Source: a bacterium (lineage in GTDB: Bacteria; Cyanobacteriota; Vampirovibrionia; Gastranaerophilales; Gastranaerophilaceae). Taken from it: DNA of 64,000 nucleotides. The stretch is taken from the NCBI GenBank assembly GCA_017542305.1, contig JAFXXK010000014.1, forward strand, positions 1 to 64,000, written 5' to 3'. Of the stretch, positions 17,596 to 26,210 are shown piece by piece. Made by a program: the position numbers and the translations under genes. Every line of letters starts with the position of its first letter. Position 1 is the first letter of the stretch. Below the pieces are notes generated by a model. It was not told the DNA's origin, made no database searches, and saw nothing but the letters and a program-made list of their open reading frames with translations.

Positions 17596-18738
17596 CTAAA
17601 GTATGGTTATATTATCACGGGTAATAATTGCATCGTAATTTTTGTATCCGAGAATTTGTATAATATTATCAGAATGTGTGCCGACAAGTTTTAAACAATC
17701 TGCCGAATTGTAATTTACCATGCCTCTGGCAAATTCGTGCTCATTTTCATCTAAAATAGACACGACATCGCCTTTTCCGAATTCGTTAACAATTCTTACC
17801 ACACCTATAGGCAGCAGACTTTTTTCTTCTTTTATAAGAGCCTCTTTAGCACCTGCATTTACGATAATTTTACCGACGATATTTGTAGCATAACCTATCC
17901 AGCGTTTTTTATCTGATAAACCTTCGGTTTGCGGTAAAAACATTGTTCCGAACTCTTCACCGTTAAAAATCTTCTTTATAATAAAAGGCTCTTTACCGTT
18001 AGCTATTAATACTTTACCACCAAATCTCGTTACCATTCTGGCAGCCTCAAGTTTAGTACGCATGCCGCCTCTGCCGCCTTCGGATGCATCCGTTCCCATT
18101 GCACAGATTTCATCCGTAACTTCTGAAACTTCGCTTATAATTTTAGCATCCGGATTTGTTTTGGGATTTTTGTCATAAAGTCCGTTAACATCGGATAATA
18201 TTACCAATAAATCCGCGTCGAGTTCACTTGCAACAAGAGCAGACAGCTTATCATTGTCAGAAAAAGCAACCTGCATATCCGCGTACCTTGGTGCAATTTC
18301 AACGGTTGAAACCGTGTCGTTTTGGTTAATAACAGGAATCGCACCGAGTTCAAGCAATTTGTTAAACGTTGTTCTTATGCTCAAATACCTTTCTCTGACA
18401 GAAAAATCATCTTCGGTTAAAAGTATTTGAGCGGCAACAAGACCGTATGTATCAAAACCTTCTTCGTAAATCGACATCAGCTTACTTTGACCAATAGCTG
18501 CACATGCCTGTTTTAGCGCCGTACCTTCAGTACTTTCAAGCCCCAATTTCTTTTTGCCTAAGCCGACTGCGCCCGAAGTTATTACAATAACCTGCTTACC
18601 TTCATTTACCAATCTTGAAATATCTTCAATAAAAGAAAAAACTCTGGGTAATGAAACATGCCCGTCATCCCCTCTGAGCACATTTGTACCGAGCTTAATA
18701 ACAATTCTTTTTACGTTTATAAAATCTTTTCTGTCCAT
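17596..18738 (-). CDS. proB: Glutamate 5-kinase with PUA domain
   Basis: First, normally feedback-inhibited step of proline synthesis: phosphorylates glutamate at the gamma-carboxyl. The 380-residue product has the amino-acid-kinase domain (about 1-260: RIVIKLGTNVL, VITSGAVGLG, VINQNDTV, FSDNDKLSALVA, GRGGMRTKLEAA) and a C-terminal PUA domain (about 290-370: IIVNAGAKEAL, LLPIGVV, FARGMVNY). The TACAAT -10 box at 18745-18750 leaves only six bases before the ATG. It is the first gene of a proBA operon; proC is about 10 kb away. Confidence 0.97.
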   Translation of the reverse strand: MDRKDFINVKRIVIKLGTNVLRGDDGHVSLPRVFSFIEDISRLVNEGKQVIVITSGAVGLGKKKLGLESTEGTALKQACAAIGQSKLMSIYEEGFDTYGLVAAQILLTEDDFSVRERYLSIRTTFNKLLELGAIPVINQNDTVSTVEIAPRYADMQVAFSDNDKLSALVASELDADLLVILSDVNGLYDKNPKTNPDAKIISEVSEVTDEICAMGTDASEGGRGGMRTKLEAARMVTRFGGKVLIANGKEPFIIKKIFNGEEFGTMFLPQTEGLSDKKRWIGYATNIVGKIIVNAGAKEALIKEEKSLLPIGVVRIVNEFGKGDVVSILDENEHEFARGMVNYNSADCLKLVGTHSDNIIQILGYKNYDAIITRDNITIL

Positions 18739-18744
18739 AATCTC

Positions 18745-18750
18745 ATTGTA
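18745..18750 (-). promoter_or_regulatory. -10 box 6 nt before the proB start codon
   Basis: TACAAT on the minus strand followed by GAGATT and ATG. No good -35 box is visible at 16-18 bp. The position fits the leaderless layout seen at several other genes in the window. Confidence 0.4.
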
Positions 18751-18874
18751 CTACAAAATAAATTTGATTTTATTAAGATTTTTAAATACTGCCATTATTA
18801 TATTAGCAATAAATTTCATGTTTGGTATTTTATATTAATATGTAGGGAAAAATTTTTGAAAAGGTAATATAGGT

Positions 18875-20761
18875 ATGGTAGAAACACAATCAGTCCAGTA
18901 TCCGACATTTACAACAATACAGTTTATAACTAAAGACGGAGAGAAGTGCACCGCAACAAAAAATAACGGTATTGTTACGGTACAAGGCGATAAAAACGGT
19001 ATAAGACAAGTTCCGGTTGAACAATTTATGAAAGAGCTCGTCGAAACTCTGCCCAAAAACGTAGATTTGGCAAGAACACCCGCAAAAGATACCGTACAAT
19101 TCAGCGGCAATGAAACAGCAGCAAATCCGAATGAAACAAAAGCCGAAGTAAATATAGAAGAAACAAATAATAAATTAAATAAAAAATTCTTAGCCATAGG
19201 AGCCGGCGCTTTAGCCGTATTAGGTACGGGAATATATCTTCTCGGCAAGGGTAGATGGTGGTCTAAAGCTGCTCAGGAAGTTGAACGCAAAGGTCAAGAA
19301 TTAGCCGAAGATGCGACAAACGCCGTTAGAGAAGGAATTCATGGCGGAAATAAAGGTGGAAATTCAGCAGCTAAAACAAATGATGATGTTGTTGCTCAAG
19401 CAGAAGAATTGATTGGCAAGAAAACAGGTGCGCCAATTTCAGAAGAGTGGAAAGCCGCTTATGAAACTGACCCCGCAAATGTTTTAAAAACGGGTACAAT
19501 AGATAAAAACGGCATAGTTACGGTAAAAAATGAAGCAGGTGAAGTTACCGCAAGATATGTATTATCAGAAAGTAAACCCCCAAAAATATATGCAATGGAT
19601 GATCTATCCGCAGTTAACCCTGACGGAACAATAAGACGTGTATTTTATATGAACGGAAAGCCATGGTCATACACTAATGTAGCAAAAGATGAGCCCTTGC
19701 CAATGGCTATAAATCGTCAAAGATTGAATGAAATAAGTGAAGAATTTAAACAAAAAACAGGAGAAACCCCAAAAACTGAATCTCCTGAACCGAAACCGAC
19801 AAAGTCTGAACAAAATCTATACGAACAAAAACTTCCAAAATCTCCTATCCCTGAAAGCGAATTACTTGAAATTCCAAAAGATTTGGAAACTGATGCAATA
19901 AAGGTTATCCAAAATGGACATATTCAAAATATACATGCCACCGAGTATTTAGTAATACCTCCCAGCGGATTAACCAAAAGAGTTTATTGTTTAGATCCGG
20001 ACATTCTTCATGTTGAAAAAGTTTTGGAATATTCGAAGGACGGAACTACACCTTTCAGAAAAATATATTTTACAAACGGTCAGGTAAGCAAAATAGAAGA
20101 TCTGACTTCTGTAGAACCCAGAGTAAGGGAATTTCCGGTACAAAAGCCAAAACCAAAAACAACACAAGTAGCAGAAAAGCCAAAACAGGAAGTGCCGCCT
20201 CAGCCGAAACCGGAACCGGTAAAACCGCAAAAGCAAGACAACGGCGATGAACTGTTCCGACAACAGGAAGCTGAAACATTAAGATTACAAAAAGAACAGG
20301 AAGCTATTGACAATGCAAATAATGACGTCGTAAATGCTGCTGTTATAGCAGAAGTATTAAGCGGAGCAGGTAAAAAAGGAGCTCAGCAAGTTACTGAACG
20401 AGCAGGTCAAACTATAGCGGATGCAACTCCAAAAATCAGAATACCAAAACCTGAAACAGTTACGCAAGACGGGGAACATGCCGCAAGAGATTTATTTGGT
20501 CATAATCCGAAGCCGACAGGAGAAGCTCCCATCAGCACACCCGAAACTGCTATGGACGATATTATAAAACCTAACACGGACGATATAATCAGACCAAATA
20601 CTGATGACATCATTCCGCCATCAAGTGATTTTGTAGAAATGCCGAAAACCGATTATGAAATCGGACTTCCGGGAACAACTATTGAAGAACCTGTAGTGCA
20701 AATAGAAACTCCGCAGATTGATGTTACAGACGGATTCATGGACGGTAGTGCATTCGGTTAA
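18875..20761 (+). CDS. Unknown membrane-anchored, proline-rich 628-residue protein
   Basis: Not recognised. Residues 1-110 are soluble and include the segment TVQFSGNETA. One membrane helix follows (KKFLAIGAGALAVLGTGIYLLG, split here by meaning at about 106-127). The long C-terminal part has two similar strand-rich blocks (RRVFYMNGKPWSYTN and RKIYFTNGQVSKIED), a Pro/Lys/Gln-rich linker (QPKPEPVKPQKQ), and a tail with three DDIIxPN-type repeats near residues 568-588. The repeated blocks resemble short MORN-like or YD-like strand repeats, but this is weak. AAAGGTAATATAGG precedes the ATG. It ends at a strong terminator and is probably monocistronic. A surface or envelope role is inferred from the architecture. 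Confidence 0.75.
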   Translation: MVETQSVQYPTFTTIQFITKDGEKCTATKNNGIVTVQGDKNGIRQVPVEQFMKELVETLPKNVDLARTPAKDTVQFSGNETAANPNETKAEVNIEETNNKLNKKFLAIGAGALAVLGTGIYLLGKGRWWSKAAQEVERKGQELAEDATNAVREGIHGGNKGGNSAAKTNDDVVAQAEELIGKKTGAPISEEWKAAYETDPANVLKTGTIDKNGIVTVKNEAGEVTARYVLSESKPPKIYAMDDLSAVNPDGTIRRVFYMNGKPWSYTNVAKDEPLPMAINRQRLNEISEEFKQKTGETPKTESPEPKPTKSEQNLYEQKLPKSPIPESELLEIPKDLETDAIKVIQNGHIQNIHATEYLVIPPSGLTKRVYCLDPDILHVEKVLEYSKDGTTPFRKIYFTNGQVSKIEDLTSVEPRVREFPVQKPKPKTTQVAEKPKQEVPPQPKPEPVKPQKQDNGDELFRQQEAETLRLQKEQEAIDNANNDVVNAAVIAEVLSGAGKKGAQQVTERAGQTIADATPKIRIPKPETVTQDGEHAARDLFGHNPKPTGEAPISTPETAMDDIIKPNTDDIIRPNTDDIIPPSSDFVEMPKTDYEIGLPGTTIEEPVVQIETPQIDVTDGFMDGSAFG

Positions 20762-20776
20762 TATTTTTGAAAAATA

Positions 20777-20813
20777 AAAACACCCTTCTGATAATACAGA
20801 AGGGTGTTTTTTT
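20777..20813 (+). terminator. Bidirectional rho-independent terminator
   Basis: Stem AAAACACCCTTCTG/CAGAAGGGTGTTTT with a 6-nt loop and T-runs on both strands. It separates the convergent genes at 18875-20761 and gatA. Confidence 0.93.
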
Positions 20814-20825
20814 ATATTATCTGAA

Positions 20826-22289
20826 CTATATATTTGCTAATTGTTTCCAATAGTCATGAGCCTGTTCAAACTGATATGACATATTGAACAATCTGCCTTC
20901 CTGTAATTGCGGAGCAAGGATTTGCAGACCGATAGGCATACCGTCTTTGTCAAATCCTGCCGGAATACTTATACCCGGAATACCTGCAAGGTTAGCAGAA
21001 ATAGTTGCAATATCAGTTAAATACATTGCCAAAGGATCAGATGCTTTTGCGCCGAGTTCAAACGCTGTATTCGGACAAGTCGGTGAAATAAGAATATCAA
21101 CCTGTTCAAATGCTTTTTTGAAATCTTCCGTTACCAAAGCTCTCATTTGCTGAGCTTTCTTATAATATGCATCATAATAACCTGAACTCAAAGCATAAGT
21201 TCCGAGCATTATACGACGTTTTACTTCAGGACCGAATCCTTCGGCTCTTGTTTTTGTATACATTTCCATAAGATTTTTTGCATCAGGAGTTCTGTAACCG
21301 TATTTAACACCATCAAATCTTGCAAGGTTTGAACTGCATTCAGCTGTAGCTAAGATATAGTAAATTCCAATTGAATATTTTAACTTCGGCAACGAAATTT
21401 CGACTATTTCACAACCAAGACTCTTATATGTATCAATAGCATTTTGCATAGCTTTTGAAACATCTTCACTTAAACCTTCGGAAATTAATTCTTTTATAAC
21501 ACCGACTTTTTTGCCTTTGATGTCATTCTTCAGATAATCTGCATAATGTTCAACAGGTAAATTTAATGATGTTGAATCTTTAGGATCATGCCCTGAAATA
21601 ACTTCCAACAAATTTGCAGCATCTTCAACAGAACGGGTAAAAGGTCCTATTTGGTCAAGAGATGATGCAAACGCAATTAAACCGTAACGTGAAACTCTGC
21701 CATAAGTAGGTTTCATCCCGACAATACCGCAGAATGATGCGGGAAGTCTGATAGAACCGCCGGTATCTGAACCTAAAGCTAATGTTGCTTCACAAGACGC
21801 AACACTTGCGGCAGAACCGCCCGAAGAACCTCCCGGAACTTTATTCAAATCCCATGGGTTACGGACTTTTCTGAATGCTGAGTTTTCATTTGAAGAACCC
21901 ATTGCGAATTCGTCCAAATTAGCTTTACCAACTATCGGAACTAAATTATCAAGCAATTTCTGAGTAATTGTAGCATTGAAAGGTGATACAAAATTTTCCA
22001 AAATTTTACTTGATGCCGTGGTTTTTGAACCGATAAGATTCATATTATCTTTTAATGCAAGCGGAATACCTGCCAAAAGCGGTAATTCTTCGCCGTTTGC
22101 TATTTTTTCATCAACTTTTTTTGCTGTACTCATAGCTGTTTCTTTTGTTAAAGAATTAAATGTACCAAGTTTTTCATCCAGCTCATTAATTCTTTCAAAA
22201 GCAGCCGTTGTTAATTCTACAGCTGAAATTTCTTTATTTTTTAAGGCTTTGGATTGCTCTGCAGCCGTCTTTTTCAAAAGCTCGTTCAT
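20826..22289 (-). CDS. gatA: Asp-tRNA(Asn)/Glu-tRNA(Gln) amidotransferase subunit A
   Basis: Amidase subunit of GatCAB, which releases ammonia from glutamine and, with GatB, converts misacylated Glu-tRNA(Gln) or Asp-tRNA(Asn). The 487-residue product is of normal length. The Ser-cisSer-Lys triad is visible: K80 in PLALKDN, S155 in PGGSSGGSAA and S179 in LGSDTGGSIR. The C-terminal GLQILAPQLQEGRLF block is typical. AAAGGAG precedes the ATG. gatB and gatC are not adjacent. It implies the organism lacks GlnRS and/or AsnRS. Confidence 0.97.
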   Translation of the reverse strand: MNELLKKTAAEQSKALKNKEISAVELTTAAFERINELDEKLGTFNSLTKETAMSTAKKVDEKIANGEELPLLAGIPLALKDNMNLIGSKTTASSKILENFVSPFNATITQKLLDNLVPIVGKANLDEFAMGSSNENSAFRKVRNPWDLNKVPGGSSGGSAASVASCEATLALGSDTGGSIRLPASFCGIVGMKPTYGRVSRYGLIAFASSLDQIGPFTRSVEDAANLLEVISGHDPKDSTSLNLPVEHYADYLKNDIKGKKVGVIKELISEGLSEDVSKAMQNAIDTYKSLGCEIVEISLPKLKYSIGIYYILATAECSSNLARFDGVKYGYRTPDAKNLMEMYTKTRAEGFGPEVKRRIMLGTYALSSGYYDAYYKKAQQMRALVTEDFKKAFEQVDILISPTCPNTAFELGAKASDPLAMYLTDIATISANLAGIPGISIPAGFDKDGMPIGLQILAPQLQEGRLFNMSYQFEQAHDYWKQLANI

Positions 22290-22537
22290 GTTTTCTCCTT
22301 TTAAGACTTCTCTATAGAAAAAATGCTACAACAAACATAATGCAGGCGCAAGATTTTGCAAAATGCATAATAAGAGAATACACTTTTCTTCACATACAAT
22401 TTACAAAATCTTAAAATTGTGCAATAATAGTTACGCAAATTTGTAACAATATATTAAAAATTTTCAAAAATATGCGCAAAAAAAATTTTTGAGAGGTTTT
22501 AGTCTCTCTGAAATTTAATCATTGGAGAAAAAGAGAT
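22290..22537 (+). promoter_or_regulatory. Divergent intergenic region between gatA and an unknown gene
   Basis: A 248-nt gap that must hold the promoters of both divergent genes. A GAGAG/CTCTC hairpin (22491-22508) lies in the leader of the rightward gene, before GGAGAAAAAG and the ATG at 22538. No further gene or conserved RNA was recognised. Confidence 0.35.
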
Positions 22538-23335
22538 ATGTTAACAATCCAGCCTAATTTAGTGAACAATTACAGTAAAGCCCCTGCATTTCATGGTTTG
22601 AATGATGAAGAATATGTTGATTATACCGAAATTTTCGATGATTCCGAACTTTCTCGGCAATCTGATGTATTCGATATAGAGCAGGAAAAGGGCGAAGCTA
22701 AAAAGGAATTGGATTTATGGAAACAAACTAAGCAGAATATAGATAGTCTTGCCCAAACAACAGAATCCGTTCCGGTTCTTAACAAAGGAATGAAAGTTTT
22801 CTCAGGACTTATCTCCATAGCAATCGGATGGGGCGGTTTGAGATGGGGTACCGTAGGGACATTGGAAGTAATGTCAAAACTCGGTAAATCAAAACTTGTA
22901 CAGGCTATGAAAGGCTATAGTGAAGCCGGTTATGAAGGTGTTTCTAATCTTGCTAAAAAAGGTAAGAGATATGTTAAAGGCAGACAATGGTACGTATCTG
23001 CCGGCAATACAATTGAAGGTTGGAAACAATCTTTCCTTAATACAAGTGTCGGCTCAGCTTTATCCAAATGGAAAAGAGCAATTACAACAAATTCTCTGTA
23101 TGTAAAAGCCGGCAAAATGAAACAAGATTCTGTTAACTATGTTAAAAAATTGAATCCGAAACGAGTATTTATAGAAACAATGGGTGTAGCCGGCGGTGGT
23201 ACTGCAGCTATTAATACCCTTGGCGGAAAATCCGTTGACGGAGTAAAACAAAACGTTGAACAAAATGAAAATGGTGACTACTTAATAAACGGTCGTGTAG
23301 TTCGTGACAATGGAGGCTACACTGATGCCGCTTAG
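22538..23335 (+). CDS. Unknown 265-residue protein with one hydrophobic segment
   Basis: Not recognised. The N-terminus has NYSKAPAFHGLNDEEY, one example of an F-x-G motif seen near the start of several unknown proteins here. Residues 30-75 are acidic/coiled, followed by a hydrophobic stretch (GLISIAIGWGGLRWGTVGTL, about 90-110). The rest is basic (KKGKRYVKGRQWYVSAG, KWKRAI), with a Gly/Ala-rich patch MGVAGGGTAA near 228. The gene overlaps the next one by 11 nt (ATGCCGCTTAG), so the two are translationally coupled and probably work together at the membrane. Confidence 0.75.
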   Translation: MLTIQPNLVNNYSKAPAFHGLNDEEYVDYTEIFDDSELSRQSDVFDIEQEKGEAKKELDLWKQTKQNIDSLAQTTESVPVLNKGMKVFSGLISIAIGWGGLRWGTVGTLEVMSKLGKSKLVQAMKGYSEAGYEGVSNLAKKGKRYVKGRQWYVSAGNTIEGWKQSFLNTSVGSALSKWKRAITTNSLYVKAGKMKQDSVNYVKKLNPKRVFIETMGVAGGGTAAINTLGGKSVDGVKQNVEQNENGDYLINGRVVRDNGGYTDAA

Positions 23336-23825
23336 TATTGCCCCTAAAATCGTTACATTTACGGGTACGGAAACTACTGCTCAGCACAAATCTCGCAGAG
23401 ATCAGGTTGAAAATGCAGCAGCAGCTACAGGTGGTGTCGGAGCAGGTGTTGCCGCAACAAGAGGTGGAGGCGGTGCTCTTAAATTCTTCAGAACATCTGC
23501 CGAAACAGTAAATAAGGCTTCTGTGACAGCAAACCGTGCTACACACGCATTAGAAACTCCTGTCAGACAAACAAATTCACTATGGAATGCGTTCAAACTG
23601 AATGGAAAAAGTATTGGAAAACAAATTGCCGAATGGGCTGAAGCATCAAAGATGCCTAAGTTCATGAAAGTTTTGTTTACAGGACAATTTGGTAAAGCAT
23701 TAGGGTTGGGGGCTGCAGTATTTGTATTTATTACCGGTGTCGGAGAAGTTATAAGCACATTAATGAATAACCTTTATAAAGTCGGTGCAACTTTATCCTC
23801 TCCATCCGGAATCTCAGACAGATAA
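23325..23825 (+). CDS. Unknown 166-residue membrane protein coupled to the gene before it
   Basis: Not recognised. It begins MPLSIAPKIVTFTGTETT, again with an F-x-G motif. The middle has a Gly/Ala/Arg-rich stretch (AAAATGGVGAGVAATRGGGG), and residues 132-160 form a membrane helix (ALGLGAAVFVFITGVGEVI). I start at the ATG at 23325 because GGAGG lies 8 nt upstream. An earlier in-frame GTG or ATG would give a longer overlap. It shares the short start-stop overlap with the preceding gene and probably has a joint role. Confidence 0.72.
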   Translation: MPLSIAPKIVTFTGTETTAQHKSRRDQVENAAAATGGVGAGVAATRGGGGALKFFRTSAETVNKASVTANRATHALETPVRQTNSLWNAFKLNGKSIGKQIAEWAEASKMPKFMKVLFTGQFGKALGLGAAVFVFITGVGEVISTLMNNLYKVGATLSSPSGISDR

Positions 23826-23967
23826 ACATTTTATCGCCTGAGTTGATATTGGCTTGTTAAACTTTTAATATCAAACAAATTATTAAAAAATAATAAATTT
23901 TTTAGTATTAATTAATTTGTTATTCTATAATAGTTAGTATGATATAAGTTGTTAAGGAGATGTATAC

Positions 23968-24549
23968 ATGAAAAATCCGTTCAAAAACGAAAACATCACA
24001 GACAGTACGGAAAATATTACAGAAGAACAAAATGAAGAAAAAGAATTTGATGAACTTGATGAAATTCAGGAAACAGAAAATTCAGAAGCGGATAATTCGG
24101 AAATCGAAAAATTAAAAGCAGATTATGAAACCCTAAACGGACAATACATGCGTTTGGCTGCTGATTTTGAAAATTTCAGGAAACGTCAAAATGCTGAAAG
24201 AGAAGCGCTGTTACGTTACGGAACAGAAAATGCCCTTACAAAAATGATTGAAGTTCTTGAAAATTTTGAAAGAGCCGAAAAAGCTTTAGAAAATATTGAA
24301 GATTACGAAAAATACAAAGAAAGTTTCGAATTATTGCATAAACAGGTTTTGGAAGCTTTAACAAAAATGGGACTTGAATCCATAAATGCTCAGGGACAGG
24401 AATTCGACCCAAATTTCCACGATGCGGTTATGCAGACTCCGACAAGCGAACATCCTGAACATACCGTTATTGCAGAACTTCAGAAAGGATATAAGCTGGG
24501 TGATAAAGTATTGCGTCCAGCACTTGTTAATGTGGCTACAGCAGAATAA
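23968..24549 (+). CDS. grpE: Nucleotide exchange factor GrpE
   Basis: Releases ADP from DnaK in the Hsp70 chaperone cycle. The 193-residue product has an acidic, disordered N-terminus (1-50), a long coiled coil (about 50-135) with YMRLAADFENFRKRQNAER, and the C-terminal beta-wing with LEALTKMGLESI, FDPNFHDAVMQ and LQKGYKLGDKVLRPALVNVA. All are diagnostic. AAGGAG precedes the ATG. A terminator follows at once, so it is not in an operon with dnaK or dnaJ within this window. Confidence 0.97.
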   Translation: MKNPFKNENITDSTENITEEQNEEKEFDELDEIQETENSEADNSEIEKLKADYETLNGQYMRLAADFENFRKRQNAEREALLRYGTENALTKMIEVLENFERAEKALENIEDYEKYKESFELLHKQVLEALTKMGLESINAQGQEFDPNFHDAVMQTPTSEHPEHTVIAELQKGYKLGDKVLRPALVNVATAE

Positions 24550-24571
24550 AATCTCCGGTAATTATTAATAT

Positions 24572-24602
24572 AAAAAAAGACACCTAAAATGGTGTCTTTT
24601 TT
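24572..24602 (+). terminator. Rho-independent terminator after grpE
   Basis: Stem AAAAAAAGACACC/GGTGTCTTTTTT with a 6-nt loop and a T-run. It probably also works for the small leftward gene ending at 24632. Confidence 0.93.
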
Positions 24603-24631
24603 ATTCCTTTATCCCTAATTTCCAACGACTG

Positions 24632-24811
24632 TTATGCTATAAAATTTGTTGTTCCGTACATGCAAGATCCGTGAAAGAAAGATTGCTTCATGATTTGAAC
24701 AAGTGATTTTTTAATTACATGATTATTACTTAACTCAACTTCCTTCATTGCCTGTGAAGTTGTTTTATATGCATCTGTTACCGTATTCGGCATTAAAATA
24801 GTCTTTGCCAT
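24632..24811 (-). CDS. Small unknown protein of 59 residues
   Basis: A short open frame that standard length cut-offs miss. It begins MAKTILMPNTVTDAY, continues with TTSQAMKEVELSNNHVIKK and ends CMYGTTNFIA. There is a clear Shine-Dalgarno (GAGAGG, 6 nt before the ATG at 24811), and the gene shares the grpE terminator in the opposite direction. It has one cysteine and no membrane segment, and it contains a helix-forming middle. The ribosome-binding site and the fit in an otherwise empty gap support it as real. Family unknown. Confidence 0.6.
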   Translation of the reverse strand: MAKTILMPNTVTDAYKTTSQAMKEVELSNNHVIKKSLVQIMKQSFFHGSCMYGTTNFIA

Positions 24812-24983
24812 AATGACCTCTCTCTTATTTATTTAGCTCTTGTATTTATATAAAAAATTTATTCAAAAAATTATTGCCTTTTTATTTACTCTTTATATAT
24901 TGTTTGTTACAAAACTTTACATATTACCCTAAAGTTTCAGAAAATAATGCCGTTAATACGTATTGAACAACTAAGGAGTAACT

Positions 24984-26210
24984 ATGGTTGATGCAGTAAA
25001 TGCAATAAATGCAGCAACAAATATAAAAGTAAAACAACAGCAGGACATCACAAAAGACTGGAAATCCATGACTGCCAACGAAGTATTAGAGCATGCCGGA
25101 AAAGGCGAAGAAGTTCCGTTGGAAGTTTTGCAATGGGCTGAAGATTACTCCAAAATGACAAATGTTCCCGATGATGTATCTTATGATGCAGTGAACGGGG
25201 AAACAAACAGTGACAAGGTAAGAGAAGAAGCCGGCACATCCGATATCAAAAATGCGGAAGAAAACGCAGAGGAGACCGACACAAAAGAAGCTGAAGACGA
25301 ACCGAAAGAACAAGAAATGAGTTTATATGATCAGGCAGGTATACTGATACCTGAAAGTCAGGCGGCAAGCAGTACCGTTGACGATATGAACACTGATATA
25401 GAACATAAAGTTAATGAAAGTGAAGAAGTTACTGAAACAGCAAATCAAAAAGCGGAACAAGCAGAAAACAATACAAGCTCGACTAAAGCGGAATATGATT
25501 CACTGTTAAACAGATTACAGGGCGATAAGTCTAAAATAAATCCGGCAGATTTATTAAAGCTGGATAAATTATCACAAAGATTAATAAATGTCGGAACACG
25601 AGCTCAAAATGAGTTATCGGTTTATGATATACAACTTCAGGAAATAGAACAGGTATTTTCACAATATGAACCGACGCCGCCTGCAGCTACGGAAAAGGGT
25701 GAAGAAACAATTGAAGTAGGAGAAAAACTTATTGCAGAAACACCTGAAAGCACAGATGAAGTTAACACATCAGCAACGGCAAATACATTAAATATCAACA
25801 CGAAATTCGCATTTCAAAAAACACACCACGCTCGCTGGGCATTTATGTTTGACCGCAATTATATTATGGGTCAGAGAGCTATTGAAGCCGGCAATAATGC
25901 AATTGATTCCGGCAGCAACGGTGAAAGCGTATTGGCGGAAGCTCAACCGAAGATCGATGAAGCAGGTACAGTCGTTAATAACTCTGAGGATAAAGTTGAA
26001 GATGCAACCATGGTTGAAGGAAATAATATCCAAATCAGCAATAAATCTGAGGATAAATCTGCATCAGACAGAGCGAAGAAACCTGAAGAAACCAAAAATT
26101 CCGCAGCTAATAAGACAGAATTAAATGGAGTTAAAGATACGAATATTCAGGCAAATGATCTTGAACTTCAAAAACGCAAAGAAAGACGCGGAGAGTACGA
26201 AGCTACTTAA
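24984..26210 (+). CDS. Unknown acidic 408-residue protein
   Basis: Not recognised. Residues 1-60 include VDAVNAINAATNIKVKQQQD and WKSMTANEVLEHAGKGEEVPLEVLQWAED, a helical domain that may be folded. Residues 75-150 are strongly acidic and Glu/Ala/Asn-rich. Residues 160-230 are predicted coiled coil (LLNRLQGDKSKINPADLLKL). Near 275-300 is TKFAFQKTHHARWAFMFDRNYIMG, followed by a disordered charged tail. No signal peptide or membrane helix. AAGGAG precedes the ATG. Its stop codon overlaps that of the convergent GH38 gene by 3 nt. Structural or secreted-substrate roles are possible. Confidence 0.72.
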   Translation: MVDAVNAINAATNIKVKQQQDITKDWKSMTANEVLEHAGKGEEVPLEVLQWAEDYSKMTNVPDDVSYDAVNGETNSDKVREEAGTSDIKNAEENAEETDTKEAEDEPKEQEMSLYDQAGILIPESQAASSTVDDMNTDIEHKVNESEEVTETANQKAEQAENNTSSTKAEYDSLLNRLQGDKSKINPADLLKLDKLSQRLINVGTRAQNELSVYDIQLQEIEQVFSQYEPTPPAATEKGEETIEVGEKLIAETPESTDEVNTSATANTLNINTKFAFQKTHHARWAFMFDRNYIMGQRAIEAGNNAIDSGSNGESVLAEAQPKIDEAGTVVNNSEDKVEDATMVEGNNIQISNKSEDKSASDRAKKPEETKNSAANKTELNGVKDTNIQANDLELQKRKERRGEYEAT

